Source: Clostridia bacterium
GTDB lineage: Bacteria > Bacillota > Clostridia > Oscillospirales > CAG-272
NCBI GenBank assembly: GCA_017462485.1
Contig: JAFTRA010000026.1
Span: 36,221-100,220 of the forward strand
Length of the DNA: 64,000 nucleotides
Direction of reading: 5' to 3'
Below, piece after piece: positions 1-8,946 of this stretch. How positions within the stretch are numbered: position 1 is the first letter of the stretch; each line of letters begins with the position of its first letter. The position numbers were made by a program, and so were the translations under genes. The notes beneath the pieces are model-generated. The model searched no databases, was not told the DNA's origin, and worked only from the letters and a program-made list of their open reading frames with translations.

Positions 1-2640
1 GGACGTAGCACAAAATCCTACAAAGACAGAGACTGGGACGTTTACAGAAACCACCGCATAGGCTTCATCTTCCAGAGCTACAATCTCATTCCTCACCAGA
101 CGGTGCTTGGCAACGTCGAGCTTGCGCTCACGATAGCGGGTATCAGCCGCGAGGAAAGAATCAGACGTGCGAAGAAGGCTCTCGACAGAGTCGGACTTTC
201 GGACCAGTATTACAAGAAGCCAAACCAGCTTTCCGGAGGTCAGTGCCAAAGAGTCGCTATTGCAAGAGCGCTCGTAAACGACCCCGAGATTCTTCTTGCC
301 GACGAGCCGACCGGTGCTCTTGATACCGTAACGAGCGTTCAGATAATGGACCTTATCAAAGAGATTTCGGGCGAAAGACTCGTTATTATGGTAACACATA
401 ACCCCGAGCTTGCCGAAAAATATTCTTCCCGAATCATAAGACTTCTCGACGGTCAGGTGATAGAGGATACCGCTCCCTACTCCAGCGAGGAAGAGGAAGC
501 CGAGAACAATGAGCAGAGCGAGCAGCTTCCCACACTTCCCGATAGCGTCGGGGCAATCGTAGGAAACACGACGAACAACGGACTTAGATTCGCCCTCGTA
601 AAGAACGGTAAGAAAGCAAAAAAAGCTATACAAAAGCTTCGAAAAAAGAAGAGCAAGAAGGAAAAGGCAAAGATGTCCTTCTTCACGGCGTTTATGCTCT
701 CTGCAAAGAACCTGATGTCGAAAAAGGGCAGAACCGCCATGGTTGGATTTGCCGGCTCGATAGGTATTATCGGTATAGCGATGGTTCTTGCGTTCTCCGC
801 GGGTATCAAGGGATACATCTCCTCTATGCAGGACGATATGCTCTCGGGCAACCCCATAACCATCACCGAGTCAGCTTACGACCTCGACGCCCTTACGGGT
901 ATGATGGACACCGGTGACAAAATTGAAATCATAAAGAAGCCTAACCGAGTATATATATCCTCTCTCGTTGAGTACCTCGCCGAGATGGACAAGGGACTTG
1001 AGGATATAATGGTTAAAAACAACATTACAAAAGAATATATAGACTATATCAAGGCAATGCCCGAGGAATACTACAACGCTATGCTCCTTAGCTACGGCAT
1101 TGATATGAACAACAGCATATACACGGGCTTCAAGCTCGACTCCGAGACCGACGAGAAGCTTACGTCCGTTTCCGCCATCACGGCTATGTACACCTCGATA
1201 CTTAAGGAGACCGAGTTCTCCGACTACGCAAGCTACGTTACAGCGCTTGCGCCCTCTATGGCACAAATGCCAAACAATAAGGATTATCTGCTCTCGCAAT
1301 ACGACCTTGTCAGTGGAGACTTCCCCGAGGGAAAAGGTGAAATAATGCTCGTTCTTAATTCTGACGACGAGCTTTCCGACCTGCTTCTCGCAAGATTCGG
1401 ATATTATACGCAGGAGGAGTTCCTCGAAATAGTCAAGAAAGCGACAAGTGAGGACGGCAGCTACGACGAAAGCGTTTATCGCGATTCCTTTGCATACGAC
1501 GAGCTTATAGGCAAGGAAATGGTTTGGTATCCCAATGACGTCACGTTTGAGAAAAACGAGACGACTATTCCCGGAACGAATCAAAGCGTAACAAGCTTCG
1601 GATACAATGCTTACGCAGATAGCTTCACCGATACCGAGAAGGCTGAGGGCCTTAAGCTCACCGTCGTAGGTATTCTCACCACAAAGGAAAACGTAAATTA
1701 CGGCTCCATCCAATCGGGCATATACTATACCGAGGCTCTGACCCAGCACGTGCTTTCCGAGAATAAGAATTCCGAGATATTCGACTACATTAACGGTATA
1801 GACGAAAGCAGCGTAGATGCTACGGCTATGTACGCCTACTATCTTCCCTACAGTTATACCTACAACTACGACGCAAATGACAACGGAGCTTACGAGCCCG
1901 AGGAAGTAAAAACCGCAATGGGTATGGTTGGCCCCACATCATCTATGAGCGATATGATGGGCTCTATGATGGGCGGTAGCAATTCAGCATTCGACCATAA
2001 GGCTACCAAGGAAAAGTTCATAAGAAATCTTGGTGGAAACGACCTTGCGAACAACGTTTCGATATATCCCGTTTCATTTGACGATAAAAACCTCGTTACC
2101 AACTATCTTGAAGCCTGGAACGGCGAGGGCAGCCTCACCTACGGTGACGTTACCCTTACAAGAGACGAGCGCACAGATATCACCTTTACCGATACGCTCG
2201 AGCTCATAATCAATATGATAAACACGATGATAGACGTAATTTCCTACGCTCTCATAGCGTTCACCTCGATATCTCTTGTAGTTTCTACGGTTATGATAGG
2301 AATTATAACGTACGTTTCAGTTGTTGAGAGAATCAAGGAGATTGGCGTTATCAGAGCGCTCGGAGGCAGAAAGAAGGACGTAAGCCACCTCTTCAATGCA
2401 GAAACGTTCATAATAGGCTTGCTTGCGGGTATCTTCGGTGTTCTCGCTACGTATCTGATATCTGCAGTAGTAAACGCCATACTCAAGCCTCTTATCGGTT
2501 ACTCCTCAATCGCAGCGCTTCCCATAAGCGACGCTGTGGTTCTCGTTATCATATCGGTGCTTCTCACCTTGATTTCGGGACTTATCCCCGCAAAGAGCGC
2601 AGCAAAGAAGGACCCCGTTGTAGCGCTCCGCACCGAATAA
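1..2640 (+). CDS. MacB/LolD-type ABC transporter, ATPase-permease fusion, 5' end cut by window
   Basis: The reading frame is already open at base 1, so the true start and the Walker A motif lie upstream. Visible in order: Q-loop region (GFIFQSYNL), ABC signature LSGGQCQRVAIARAL, Walker B ILLADEPTGALD, and the switch histidine in MVTHN. A Lys/Glu-rich linker and one membrane segment (about nt 730-800) follow, then a large extracytoplasmic domain, then three membrane segments at the C-terminus (about nt 2200-2610) in the FtsX-like permease layout. The family exports peptides or lipoproteins or signals across the membrane rather than importing nutrients. ATPase and permease are fused in one chain, as in MacB but with a long Met/Tyr-rich ectodomain. 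The substrate is unknown. Confidence 0.92.
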   Translation, partial: GRSTKSYKDRDWDVYRNHRIGFIFQSYNLIPHQTVLGNVELALTIAGISREERIRRAKKALDRVGLSDQYYKKPNQLSGGQCQRVAIARALVNDPEILLADEPTGALDTVTSVQIMDLIKEISGERLVIMVTHNPELAEKYSSRIIRLLDGQVIEDTAPYSSEEEEAENNEQSEQLPTLPDSVGAIVGNTTNNGLRFALVKNGKKAKKAIQKLRKKKSKKEKAKMSFFTAFMLSAKNLMSKKGRTAMVGFAGSIGIIGIAMVLAFSAGIKGYISSMQDDMLSGNPITITESAYDLDALTGMMDTGDKIEIIKKPNRVYISSLVEYLAEMDKGLEDIMVKNNITKEYIDYIKAMPEEYYNAMLLSYGIDMNNSIYTGFKLDSETDEKLTSVSAITAMYTSILKETEFSDYASYVTALAPSMAQMPNNKDYLLSQYDLVSGDFPEGKGEIMLVLNSDDELSDLLLARFGYYTQEEFLEIVKKATSEDGSYDESVYRDSFAYDELIGKEMVWYPNDVTFEKNETTIPGTNQSVTSFGYNAYADSFTDTEKAEGLKLTVVGILTTKENVNYGSIQSGIYYTEALTQHVLSENKNSEIFDYINGIDESSVDATAMYAYYLPYSYTYNYDANDNGAYEPEEVKTAMGMVGPTSSMSDMMGSMMGGSNSAFDHKATKEKFIRNLGGNDLANNVSIYPVSFDDKNLVTNYLEAWNGEGSLTYGDVTLTRDERTDITFTDTLELIINMINTMIDVISYALIAFTSISLVVSTVMIGIITYVSVVERIKEIGVIRALGGRKKDVSHLFNAETFIIGLLAGIFGVLATYLISAVVNAILKPLIGYSSIAALPISDAVVLVIISVLLTLISGLIPAKSAAKKDPVVALRTE

Positions 2641-2661
2641 GATTTTATTTATAATCAAAAC

Positions 2662-2711
2662 AAAATCCGCTATATTGTAATTCTTTGTTTACAATATGGC
2701 GGATTTTTATA
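2662..2711 (+). terminator. Intrinsic terminator after the ABC exporter
   Basis: A long stem formed by AAAATCCGCTATATTGTAA and its near-perfect complement ends in GGCGGATTTTT, directly after the exporter stop codon. One G-T pair interrupts the stem. Confidence 0.85.
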
Positions 2712-2848
2712 CAGCCACTCACTTTTAAGCGGCAAAACGAAGTATATCACTTTAGAGTGATTTTTTGCAGAAAAAGTCAAAAAGGTGAAGTAATATAGGA
2801 ATATTGCAAGACTTTTTGACGCATTTATGCAAAAAATACGTCTCTTAA

Positions 2849-2925
2849 AACATATTCGATTTAGGTTGGTATTGGCTAGCTGCTTTTGATATATCTCGAG
2901 AATACAGGGGACCTATCAAAAGCCG
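2849..2925 (+). repeat. Two-copy noncoding element, copy 1
   Basis: The segment around ATTCGATTTAGGTT, GTATTGGCTAG and AATACAGG recurs at 24270-24340 with a handful of changes, in the same order and similar spacing. Here it lies between two terminators and precedes no gene on its strand closely. I do not recognise the family. Confidence 0.5.
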
Positions 2926-2934
2926 CCATGTAAG

Positions 2935-2973
2935 AAAAAAAAGGTTGGCTCAAACCTACGTTTGAGCCAACCT
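2935..2973 (-). terminator. Intrinsic terminator of the YdbC-like gene
   Basis: A perfect 13-bp inverted repeat (AGGTTGGCTCAAA / TTTGAGCCAACCT, 6-nt loop) is followed by eight T on the minus strand. It lies about 100 nt past the stop of the minus-strand gene at 3075. Confidence 0.9.
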
Positions 2974-3074
2974 CACACACGCGCATTTTAATTGTGGGCA
3001 TACCTCACGCTATCCCGCCAAAATTCCCCTTTGAAAGTCGGTGGGACCCGGGGGTATGTATTTTTAGCAAAAAA

Positions 3075-3299
3075 TTAATCGAGATTCTGAGTCTTAAGCA
3101 TCTCAAGAAGAGCTTTTGCTTCTTCCTTGGAAATGGTGATACCCTTACCCATCTTCTCATGGTCGGGAGACCACGTACGAATATCGTAAACGGGCTCTCT
3201 TTCGTTCCAGCTGATAAGGTTAAGCTCCTTGTTCCAGCCGTTGTTACCCTCGCTGACGATACCGATCTTTTCTACAAGTTCATACTTAATTTCGGGCAT
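3075..3299 (-). CDS. YdbC/PC4-like single-stranded DNA-binding protein
   Basis: A 74-residue protein with the hallmark pattern of the YdbC/PC4 family: an N-terminal beta sheet (EIKYELVEKIG), a central ELNLISWNEREPVYDIRTW stretch, then SPDHEKMGKGITIS and a C-terminal helix that mediates dimerisation. Members bind single-stranded DNA or RNA without sequence preference; their cellular role in Firmicutes is unsettled. AAGGAG sits 9 nt before the ATG. The gene stands alone, convergent with the exporter and divergent from the RNA/pfl region. Its terminator is the hairpin at 2935-2973. Confidence 0.88.
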   Translation of the reverse strand: MPEIKYELVEKIGIVSEGNNGWNKELNLISWNEREPVYDIRTWSPDHEKMGKGITISKEEAKALLEMLKTQNLD

Positions 3300-3518
3300 T
3301 TTGTCTGTCTCCTTAAAAGATTTTAAATAAAAAGCTTTTATATAAACATTTTAGCATATATTTATACACTTGTCAAGGAATTTAAAAAAATATTTAACAT
3401 TTTTGTCATTTTTTAGCAAACAGAACACGTATTTTCCGCATTTTTCTACTTGTTTTTGGCAAAATCACGCAGCAGAGCGAATTTTCTATCGAAAAATATA
3501 TTTTTTTAGCGTTCGATA

Positions 3519-3547
3519 TTGACTTTTACACTCTGAAATGCTATAAT
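3519..3547 (+). promoter_or_regulatory. Strong sigma-A promoter for the structured RNA
   Basis: TTGACT at 3519-3524 and a perfect TATAAT at 3542-3547 are separated by 17 bp. The predicted start, about 3554, coincides with the first base of the closing stem of the RNA. Confidence 0.85.
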
Positions 3548-3553
3548 ATACTT

Positions 3554-3749
3554 CGGCCGTGAGATTATATAATCTCAAGCAGCCGTGCAAAGAGCGCGAG
3601 GCTCTTTCGGTTTTGCCGATTCCCGCACGGTTGATTATGCCCACTTGGTAGGCTAGCTGTAAAATCAACATATTGATTTGGTTACCGCTATCTAATATTT
3701 TCAGCCGACAGTTCGGGCATAGTCTTATGTGCCGTACGGTCGGTTTTTT
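3554..3749 (+). ncRNA. Structured RNA of unrecognised family, promoter to terminator, upstream of pflB
   Basis: About 195 nt that fold into a closed multi-helix structure. P1, CGGCCGT (3554-3560), pairs with ACGGTCG (3736-3742) and is followed at once by a six-T run. P2 is the palindrome TGAGATTATATAATCTCA (3560-3577). P3, CCGTGC/GCACGG (3583-3588/3625-3630), encloses two small hairpins. P4, TATGCCC/GGGCATA (3636-3642/3715-3721), encloses AAATCAA-CATA-TTGATTT. A consensus promoter starts it and the T-run can end it, so it may be an independent small RNA or a leader controlling pflB. It lacks the ZTP (pfl) riboswitch core, RNase P and tmRNA signatures. The size and promoter-terminator layout would suit a raiA- or 6S-like RNA, but I cannot assign either. 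Confidence 0.7.
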
Positions 3750-3774
3750 GATTGTTAAAAATTTAATTATCATA

Positions 3775-3810
3775 GGTTTGAGCTTCGCCTTATATCCTAA
3801 AGCTCAAGCC
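3775..3810 (+). promoter_or_regulatory. pflB leader hairpin
   Basis: GGTTTGAGCTT pairs with AAGCTCAAGCC across a 14-nt loop, just before the pflB ribosome site. No T-run follows, so it is more likely an mRNA-stability or translation element than a terminator. Confidence 0.5.
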
Positions 3811-3833
3811 GGTCTATCGAAAGGAAACGAAAA

Positions 3834-6062
3834 ATGAGAGAAGAATGGAAAGGTTTTAAAGAAGGCCGTTGGGTTCACGAAATCAACGTAAGAAGCTTTA
3901 TTCACAAGAACTACACTGCCTACTACGGTGACGACTCGTTCCTTGAGGGTCCCACGGAGGATACTCTTGAGCTTTGGGGACAGGTCAGCGAGCTTATGAA
4001 AGAGGAGATTGCCGCAGGCGGCGCTCTTGATATGGATACAAAGGTTATTTCTACGATAACCTCTCACCCCGCAGGCTATATAAATAAAGAAAAGGAAAAG
4101 ATAGTGGGTCTTCAGACCGAAAAGCCGTTAAAGCGCGCGCTTATGCCCGCAGGCGGAATACGTATGGCTGTTAAGGCTTGCCGCGATAACGGATACGAGG
4201 TTGACCCCGAGGTTATAGAGTATTTCACTACGCACAGAAAGACGCATAACGCAGGCGTTTTCGATGCTTACACTCCCGAAATGCGTAAGTGCCGTTCAAA
4301 TCATATAATAACAGGTCTTCCCGATGCTTACGGCAGAGGAAGAATTATAGGCGACTACCGCAGAGTTGCTCTTTACGGAGTTGACCGTCTTATTGAGGAC
4401 AAGCAGTTCCAGAAGGATACCACCGTATCCACTATGTCGCTCGAGGTTATCCGCGAGCGCGAGGAGCTTTCCGAGCAGATAAGAGCTCTCGAAATGCTTA
4501 AGGAGCTTGCGAATATATACGGCTGCGATATCTCGAAGCCCGCAACCACCTTAAGAGAGGCAACCCAGGCGCTTTACTTCGCTTATCTTGCCGCTGTTAA
4601 GGAGCAAAACGGCGCGGCTATGAGCCTTGGAAGAACCTCTACCTTCCTCGACGTTTATGCCGAGCGTGACCTCAAGGCAGGTATTATCACCGAGAAAGAG
4701 GTTCAGGAAATAATCGACCAGTTCGTTATGAAGCTTCGTATGGTACGCTTTGCGAGAACTCCCGATTACAACCAGATTTTCGCAGGAGATCCCACTTGGG
4801 TAACCGAGTCTATCGGCGGTCTTGATACCGACGGTAAGCCGCTTGTTACCAAGATGTCCTTCAGATATCTTAACACGCTCAACAACATTGGCGCTGCTCC
4901 CGAGCCCAACCTCACGGTTCTCTGGTCGGAGCATTTGCCTGAAAACTTCAAGAGATTTTGCGCAAAGGTGTCTATCGAGCATCACGCAGTTCAGTACGAA
5001 AACGATGACCTTATGCGCCCCGTTCACGGTGACGACTACGCTATCGCTTGCTGCGTATCCTCGATGAGAGTCGGCAAGGAAATGCAGTTCTTCGGTGCAA
5101 GAGCAAACCTTGCAAAGTGCTTGCTTTACGCTATAAACGGCGGTGTTGACGAGATTTCAGGTCAGCAGGTCGGCCCCGAGTACCGTGCGGTATCGGGAGA
5201 CTACCTCGACTACGACGACGTTATGAAAAAATACCGCGATATGATGAGATGGCTTGCGCGCGTTTACGTCAATGCGCTCAATATAATCCATTATATGCAC
5301 GATAAATACTCCTACGAAAGACTTCAGATGGCTCTTCACGACAGAGACGTTAAGCGTTGGTTTGCTACCGGTATCGCAGGTCTTTCGGTTGTTGCCGACT
5401 CGCTCTCGGCTATCAAGTACGCAAAGGTTAAGGTGGAAAGAAACGAAGCCGGTATCGTAACCGACTACAAGGTGGAGGGAGACTTCCCCAAGTTCGGTAA
5501 CGATGACGATAGAGTTGACTCTATTGCAAAGGAGGTTCTCCACACCTTTATAAGCTATCTTCGTGAGAATGCGGCTTACAGAGACGGTGAGATAACGACC
5601 TCTATCCTTACCATCACCTCTAACGTTACCTACGGTAAAAATACAGGCTCTACCCCCGACGGAAGAAAAGCAGGAGAGCCCTTTGCTCCCGGAGCTAACC
5701 CTATGCACGGCAGAGACGAAAACGGTGCGGTTGCCTCTCTCGCTTCGGTATCGAAGCTTCCCTTCACCGACTCGCAGGACGGTATCTCGAACACCTTTAC
5801 GGTTGTTCCCTCAGCCCTCGGAAAGAACGAAGAGGAGAGAGAAAACAATCTCGTTACGCTTCTTGACGGATATACCGCAAAGCGCGGATTCCACCTTAAT
5901 GTTAACGTCTTTGACAAGGAGCTTCTCCTTGACGCTCAGCGCCACCCCGAGCTTTACCCCCAGCTCACCATTCGAGTTTCCGGTTATGCCGTAAACTTCA
6001 TCAAGCTTACCAAGGCGCAGCAGGACGAGGTTATCTCGAGAACCTTCCACTCGGCGCTTTAA
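3834..6062 (+). CDS. pflB: Pyruvate formate-lyase (formate C-acetyltransferase)
   Basis: A 742-residue glycyl radical enzyme that splits pyruvate with CoA into acetyl-CoA and formate in the anaerobic cytoplasm. The adjacent catalytic cysteines Cys406-Cys407 (IACCVSSMR) mark it as a true PFL; dehydratase relatives have a single cysteine. The glycine that carries the radical is Gly717 in RVSGYAVNF near the C-terminus. Length fits the family. The ATG is preceded by AAAGGAA. The activating enzyme follows after 3 nt, as in most PFL operons. Upstream lie a strong promoter, a structured RNA and a leader hairpin, so expression is probably controlled at RNA level, though whether transcripts read through the RNA terminator is not visible. 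Confidence 0.97.
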   Translation: MREEWKGFKEGRWVHEINVRSFIHKNYTAYYGDDSFLEGPTEDTLELWGQVSELMKEEIAAGGALDMDTKVISTITSHPAGYINKEKEKIVGLQTEKPLKRALMPAGGIRMAVKACRDNGYEVDPEVIEYFTTHRKTHNAGVFDAYTPEMRKCRSNHIITGLPDAYGRGRIIGDYRRVALYGVDRLIEDKQFQKDTTVSTMSLEVIREREELSEQIRALEMLKELANIYGCDISKPATTLREATQALYFAYLAAVKEQNGAAMSLGRTSTFLDVYAERDLKAGIITEKEVQEIIDQFVMKLRMVRFARTPDYNQIFAGDPTWVTESIGGLDTDGKPLVTKMSFRYLNTLNNIGAAPEPNLTVLWSEHLPENFKRFCAKVSIEHHAVQYENDDLMRPVHGDDYAIACCVSSMRVGKEMQFFGARANLAKCLLYAINGGVDEISGQQVGPEYRAVSGDYLDYDDVMKKYRDMMRWLARVYVNALNIIHYMHDKYSYERLQMALHDRDVKRWFATGIAGLSVVADSLSAIKYAKVKVERNEAGIVTDYKVEGDFPKFGNDDDRVDSIAKEVLHTFISYLRENAAYRDGEITTSILTITSNVTYGKNTGSTPDGRKAGEPFAPGANPMHGRDENGAVASLASVSKLPFTDSQDGISNTFTVVPSALGKNEEERENNLVTLLDGYTAKRGFHLNVNVFDKELLLDAQRHPELYPQLTIRVSGYAVNFIKLTKAQQDEVISRTFHSAL

Positions 6063-6065
6063 GAT

Positions 6066-6794
6066 ATGCTTAAAGGAAAAATACATTCCATTGAAACATT
6101 TGGCACGGTTGACGGCCCGGGAATTCGCTTCGTAGTATTCTTCCAGGGCTGTCCCATGCGCTGCCTTTACTGCCATAACCCTGACACGTGGGAGATTTCC
6201 GACGCAAAGCTTGAGCTTACGGCAGAAGAGGTTCTTGAGAGAATGACGAGAAACCTTCCCTTTTACAAGAGCGGCGGAATCACCGCCACAGGTGGCGAGC
6301 CTCTTATGCAAATAGACTTCCTTATAGAGCTGTTCTCTCTCGCAAAGCAAAATGGGATACATACCTGCCTTGACACCTCGGGAATATTCTTCACCGAGGG
6401 TATGCGTGCAAAAATTGACACGCTCCTTGAACTTACCGACCTCGTTATGCTTGACATAAAGCATATGGACAACGCTTCCCACCGTGCGCTGACGGGACAC
6501 GAAAACGTTTTCCCTCTTGCTTTTGCAAGATACCTTAACGAGAAAAAAATTCCTATGCGTATCCGCTACGTGTTGCTTCCGGGTTACACAGATAGCAGCG
6601 AGTGCCTCTTGGCTCTCGGAGAATTTCTTCGTGGTATGGAAAACCTCGAAAAAGTAGAGGTTTTGCCCTATCACCTACTCGGGCGTGTTAAATACGAGAA
6701 GCTTGGACTTCCCTACGCCCTCGACGGAATAGAGGCAGCCACCGAAGGAGAGGCAAATCGCGCGCTGGAGATTATACAAAGTAAAATGAAATAA
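6066..6794 (+). CDS. pflA: Pyruvate formate-lyase activating enzyme (radical SAM)
   Basis: A 242-residue radical SAM enzyme that abstracts hydrogen from the PFL glycine. The cluster motif CX3CX2C is at Cys29, Cys33 and Cys36 (GCPMRCLYCHNP); the upstream TVDGPGIRF and the TGGEPLMQ motif are typical of activases. Its length matches PflA, without the extra ferredoxin domain found in activases of other glycyl radical enzymes. It starts 3 nt after pflB with no clear ribosome site of its own, so translation is probably coupled. A terminator follows directly. Confidence 0.96.
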   Translation: MLKGKIHSIETFGTVDGPGIRFVVFFQGCPMRCLYCHNPDTWEISDAKLELTAEEVLERMTRNLPFYKSGGITATGGEPLMQIDFLIELFSLAKQNGIHTCLDTSGIFFTEGMRAKIDTLLELTDLVMLDIKHMDNASHRALTGHENVFPLAFARYLNEKKIPMRIRYVLLPGYTDSSECLLALGEFLRGMENLEKVEVLPYHLLGRVKYEKLGLPYALDGIEAATEGEANRALEIIQSKMK

Positions 6795-6803
6795 CCCCTA
6801 GGC

Positions 6804-6838
6804 AAAAGAAGTCTTTTTCGAAAAAGACTTCTTTTTTT
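6804..6838 (+). terminator. Intrinsic terminator of pflBA
   Basis: The inverted repeat AAAAGAAGTCTTTTT / AAAAAGACTTCTTTT with a tiny loop is followed by a T-run, 10 nt past the pflA stop. Confidence 0.9.
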
Positions 6839-6924
6839 GATATACTCGCATAGAGTATGCGAAAGGATTGAAGCCACGAATTACGACCCTTACGGACACT
6901 CTTTTTAAAGCGCAGAAATTTTTC

Positions 6925-6953
6925 TTGATTTAGCGGTGAATTTGTGCTACAAT
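6925..6953 (+). promoter_or_regulatory. Promoter of the AcnX genes
   Basis: TTGATT (6925-6930) and TACAAT (6948-6953) are 17 bp apart. AGAAAGGAAT then precedes the ATG at 6988. Confidence 0.75.
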
Positions 6954-6987
6954 TATAACAGAGATTTTTTAGAAAGGAATTTTTGTT

Positions 6988-8277
6988 ATGGAATACAAAA
7001 TGCAACTCACCGATGAGCAGCTTGCGATACTGAACGGCTCTCGCGGAGAGACAATGGCAAAGGTCTTAAAAACTCTCGTTATGTACGGCGATATTTTCGG
7101 CGCTGAAAAGCTCGTTCCCGTGACTCACAAGGAAGGTCATCTCGTTACCAGCTTCGGAATCGCCTTGATGAAGCCCCTGTTCTCTACTATGGATAAGCTT
7201 ATCGACGCAGGGCTCACAACCGAGGGAAAGTTCACCGTTGACCCCCGCCCTCTCGAATACGAAAACGTAAAATGCAATCTTCTTGAAAAAATAGGCTTCC
7301 ACGTAATGTATAAGAAGCAGAAGGACTACGAGGAACAGCTTAAAAAGGTTGGTCTTCGCAACGAAAAAGCTTTCTCCTGCGCCTGCTATCTTGACGAGGT
7401 AGGCAATATTCCGAAAGAGGGCGATATTCTCTCTTGGGCTGAAAGCTCGGCTGTGGTTTACGCAAACTCCGTTCTCGGCGCAAGATGCAACCGTAACAGC
7501 GGAATGATAGAGCTGTTCGGACTCATAGCGGGATACGTTCCCTACTTTGGTCTCCTCACCGACGAAGGCAGACGCGCGAAGTGGAAGGTAATCGTAAACA
7601 CCACGAAGAAGCCCGAGGCGCAGATACTCGGTAGCGCTATCGGTATGAAGGTTATGGAAGACGTTCCCTACGTATATGGACTTGACAAGTATCTTGGAAA
7701 TGAGATAAACGACGACGCTATTTCATACCTTAAGGACTTCGGCGCGGCAACAGCGTCCAACGGTGCGGTAGGTCTCTACCATATTGACGGTCTCACTCCC
7801 GAAGCAAAGCGCCTTGGTGACTCTCTCATAGAGGACGATGCGCAGGTTTATGAAATCACCGACGAGGAGCTTGAAAGAGTTTATAAGTCATATCCGCTTA
7901 TGTGGAAGAACAAGGACGCAAAGCCTAACCTTTGCTTCATAGGCTGCCCTCATCTTACATACAAGCAGCTTTCTGACTGGTGCGACAAAATTGAGGCAGG
8001 TCTCAAGGCTACGGGCAGAAAAAAGGTTGCCGTACGCACGATTATGACTACTCCGCCCGACGTAAAGGCGAAGTTTATGAAGGACGAAAAATACGGCAAG
8101 CTTATCTCGATGGGCGTAAAAATTGCCAGCATTTGCCCACTTATGTATACAAATAACCCAATGACCAAGGGCAGAGCCATCATTACGAACAGTAACAAGC
8201 TCCGCACTTATTCGGTAGCAAAATACCTCAAAGACGACGATATCTGCGACGTTATATGCGGAAAGGAGTTGAACTGA
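6988..8277 (+). CDS. AcnX large subunit (aconitase X catalytic domain, DUF521)
   Basis: A 429-residue protein of the aconitase X family, split Fe-S hydro-lyases. Recognisable are LTDEQLAILNGSRGE at the N-terminus, the conserved AESSAVVYANSVLGARCNR block near residues 150-170, GCPHLTYKQL and the late CPLMYTNN motif with cysteines suited to cluster binding. Characterised relatives are cis-3-hydroxy-L-proline dehydratases in bacteria and mevalonate-5-phosphate dehydratase in archaea; which substrate applies here cannot be read from the sequence. The small subunit follows after 1 nt, so the pair forms one enzyme. It has its own promoter, separate from pflBA. Confidence 0.93.
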   Translation: MEYKMQLTDEQLAILNGSRGETMAKVLKTLVMYGDIFGAEKLVPVTHKEGHLVTSFGIALMKPLFSTMDKLIDAGLTTEGKFTVDPRPLEYENVKCNLLEKIGFHVMYKKQKDYEEQLKKVGLRNEKAFSCACYLDEVGNIPKEGDILSWAESSAVVYANSVLGARCNRNSGMIELFGLIAGYVPYFGLLTDEGRRAKWKVIVNTTKKPEAQILGSAIGMKVMEDVPYVYGLDKYLGNEINDDAISYLKDFGAATASNGAVGLYHIDGLTPEAKRLGDSLIEDDAQVYEITDEELERVYKSYPLMWKNKDAKPNLCFIGCPHLTYKQLSDWCDKIEAGLKATGRKKVAVRTIMTTPPDVKAKFMKDEKYGKLISMGVKIASICPLMYTNNPMTKGRAIITNSNKLRTYSVAKYLKDDDICDVICGKELN

Positions 8278-8278
8278 T

Positions 8279-8719
8279 ATGAAAGAATTCCACGGCAGAG
8301 TTATAGCAGGCGGCAACTGGTGCGGTGAAGCGGTAGTTTCGCACGCGGGAGTTAACACGCTCGCCACATTCCAAAAAAGCGCTCTTCACAATGACGACCA
8401 CGTTATCGTTTCAGACCAGAACAATTCCGACATATACGGACTCAATATCACGGGCAAGGCTCTTTGCCTGCCCATCACGATAGGCTCGACCACCGGCGGT
8501 CTCGTTATTCAGACTGTTTGCTCTATGAAGATTAACCCCTCGGCATTCCTCTTCTCCGAGCATATTGACAGCCTTGCGGCAAGCGGAATCGTTCTTGCGA
8601 GAATCTGGGAGGACAGCGACGTTATTGCTATTGATAACCTCGGTGAAGAGTTCCTTAACACCGTCAAAACAGGCGGCAAGGTTGAAATCAAGGAAGACGG
8701 CACGGTTATAGTTTACTGA
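8279..8719 (+). CDS. AcnX small subunit (swivel domain, DUF126)
   Basis: A 146-residue partner of the large subunit. It corresponds to the swivelling domain of aconitases and starts with the KEFHGRVIAGG motif. The conserved LPITIGSTTGGLVIQ stretch in the middle is where family members place an active-site serine. It ends in a typical IDNLGEEFLNTVKTGG tail. The gene is separated from the large subunit by one base, implying coupled translation and a 1:1 complex. No transporter or proline-pathway gene accompanies the pair, so its metabolic context is open. Confidence 0.92.
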   Translation: MKEFHGRVIAGGNWCGEAVVSHAGVNTLATFQKSALHNDDHVIVSDQNNSDIYGLNITGKALCLPITIGSTTGGLVIQTVCSMKINPSAFLFSEHIDSLAASGIVLARIWEDSDVIAIDNLGEEFLNTVKTGGKVEIKEDGTVIVY

Positions 8720-8753
8720 TAACAACCGCTCTTTTCAAAAACCGGCTTTAGTA

Positions 8754-8812
8754 AAAAAAGTTCAAAATCATGACAATTTCCCCCGTCGTGATTTTGAACT
8801 TTTTATATTTTT
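8754..8812. terminator. Bidirectional terminator between AcnX and the AraC gene
   Basis: AAAGTTCAAAATCATGAC pairs with GTCGTGATTTTGAACTTT. A T-run follows on the plus strand and an A-run precedes it, so it can stop transcription from both convergent genes. Confidence 0.85.
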
Positions 8813-8946
8813 TTGCCTTTTGTTTGTTGAGTATAATATAATTGCAATTGATTACAAAAACTATTATTCAATTATTTGGAGCGAATTATAAAATCTTGTA
8901 TGAGAAAAGTCTTCACGGCTGCTAGTAATATTAAATCTTAGGAAGG

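Noticed and set aside
3554-3749. ZTP (pfl) riboswitch
   Set aside because: Its position before pflB suggested it, but the conserved ZTP core and pseudoknot partner sequences are absent and the RNA is much longer than the aptamer.
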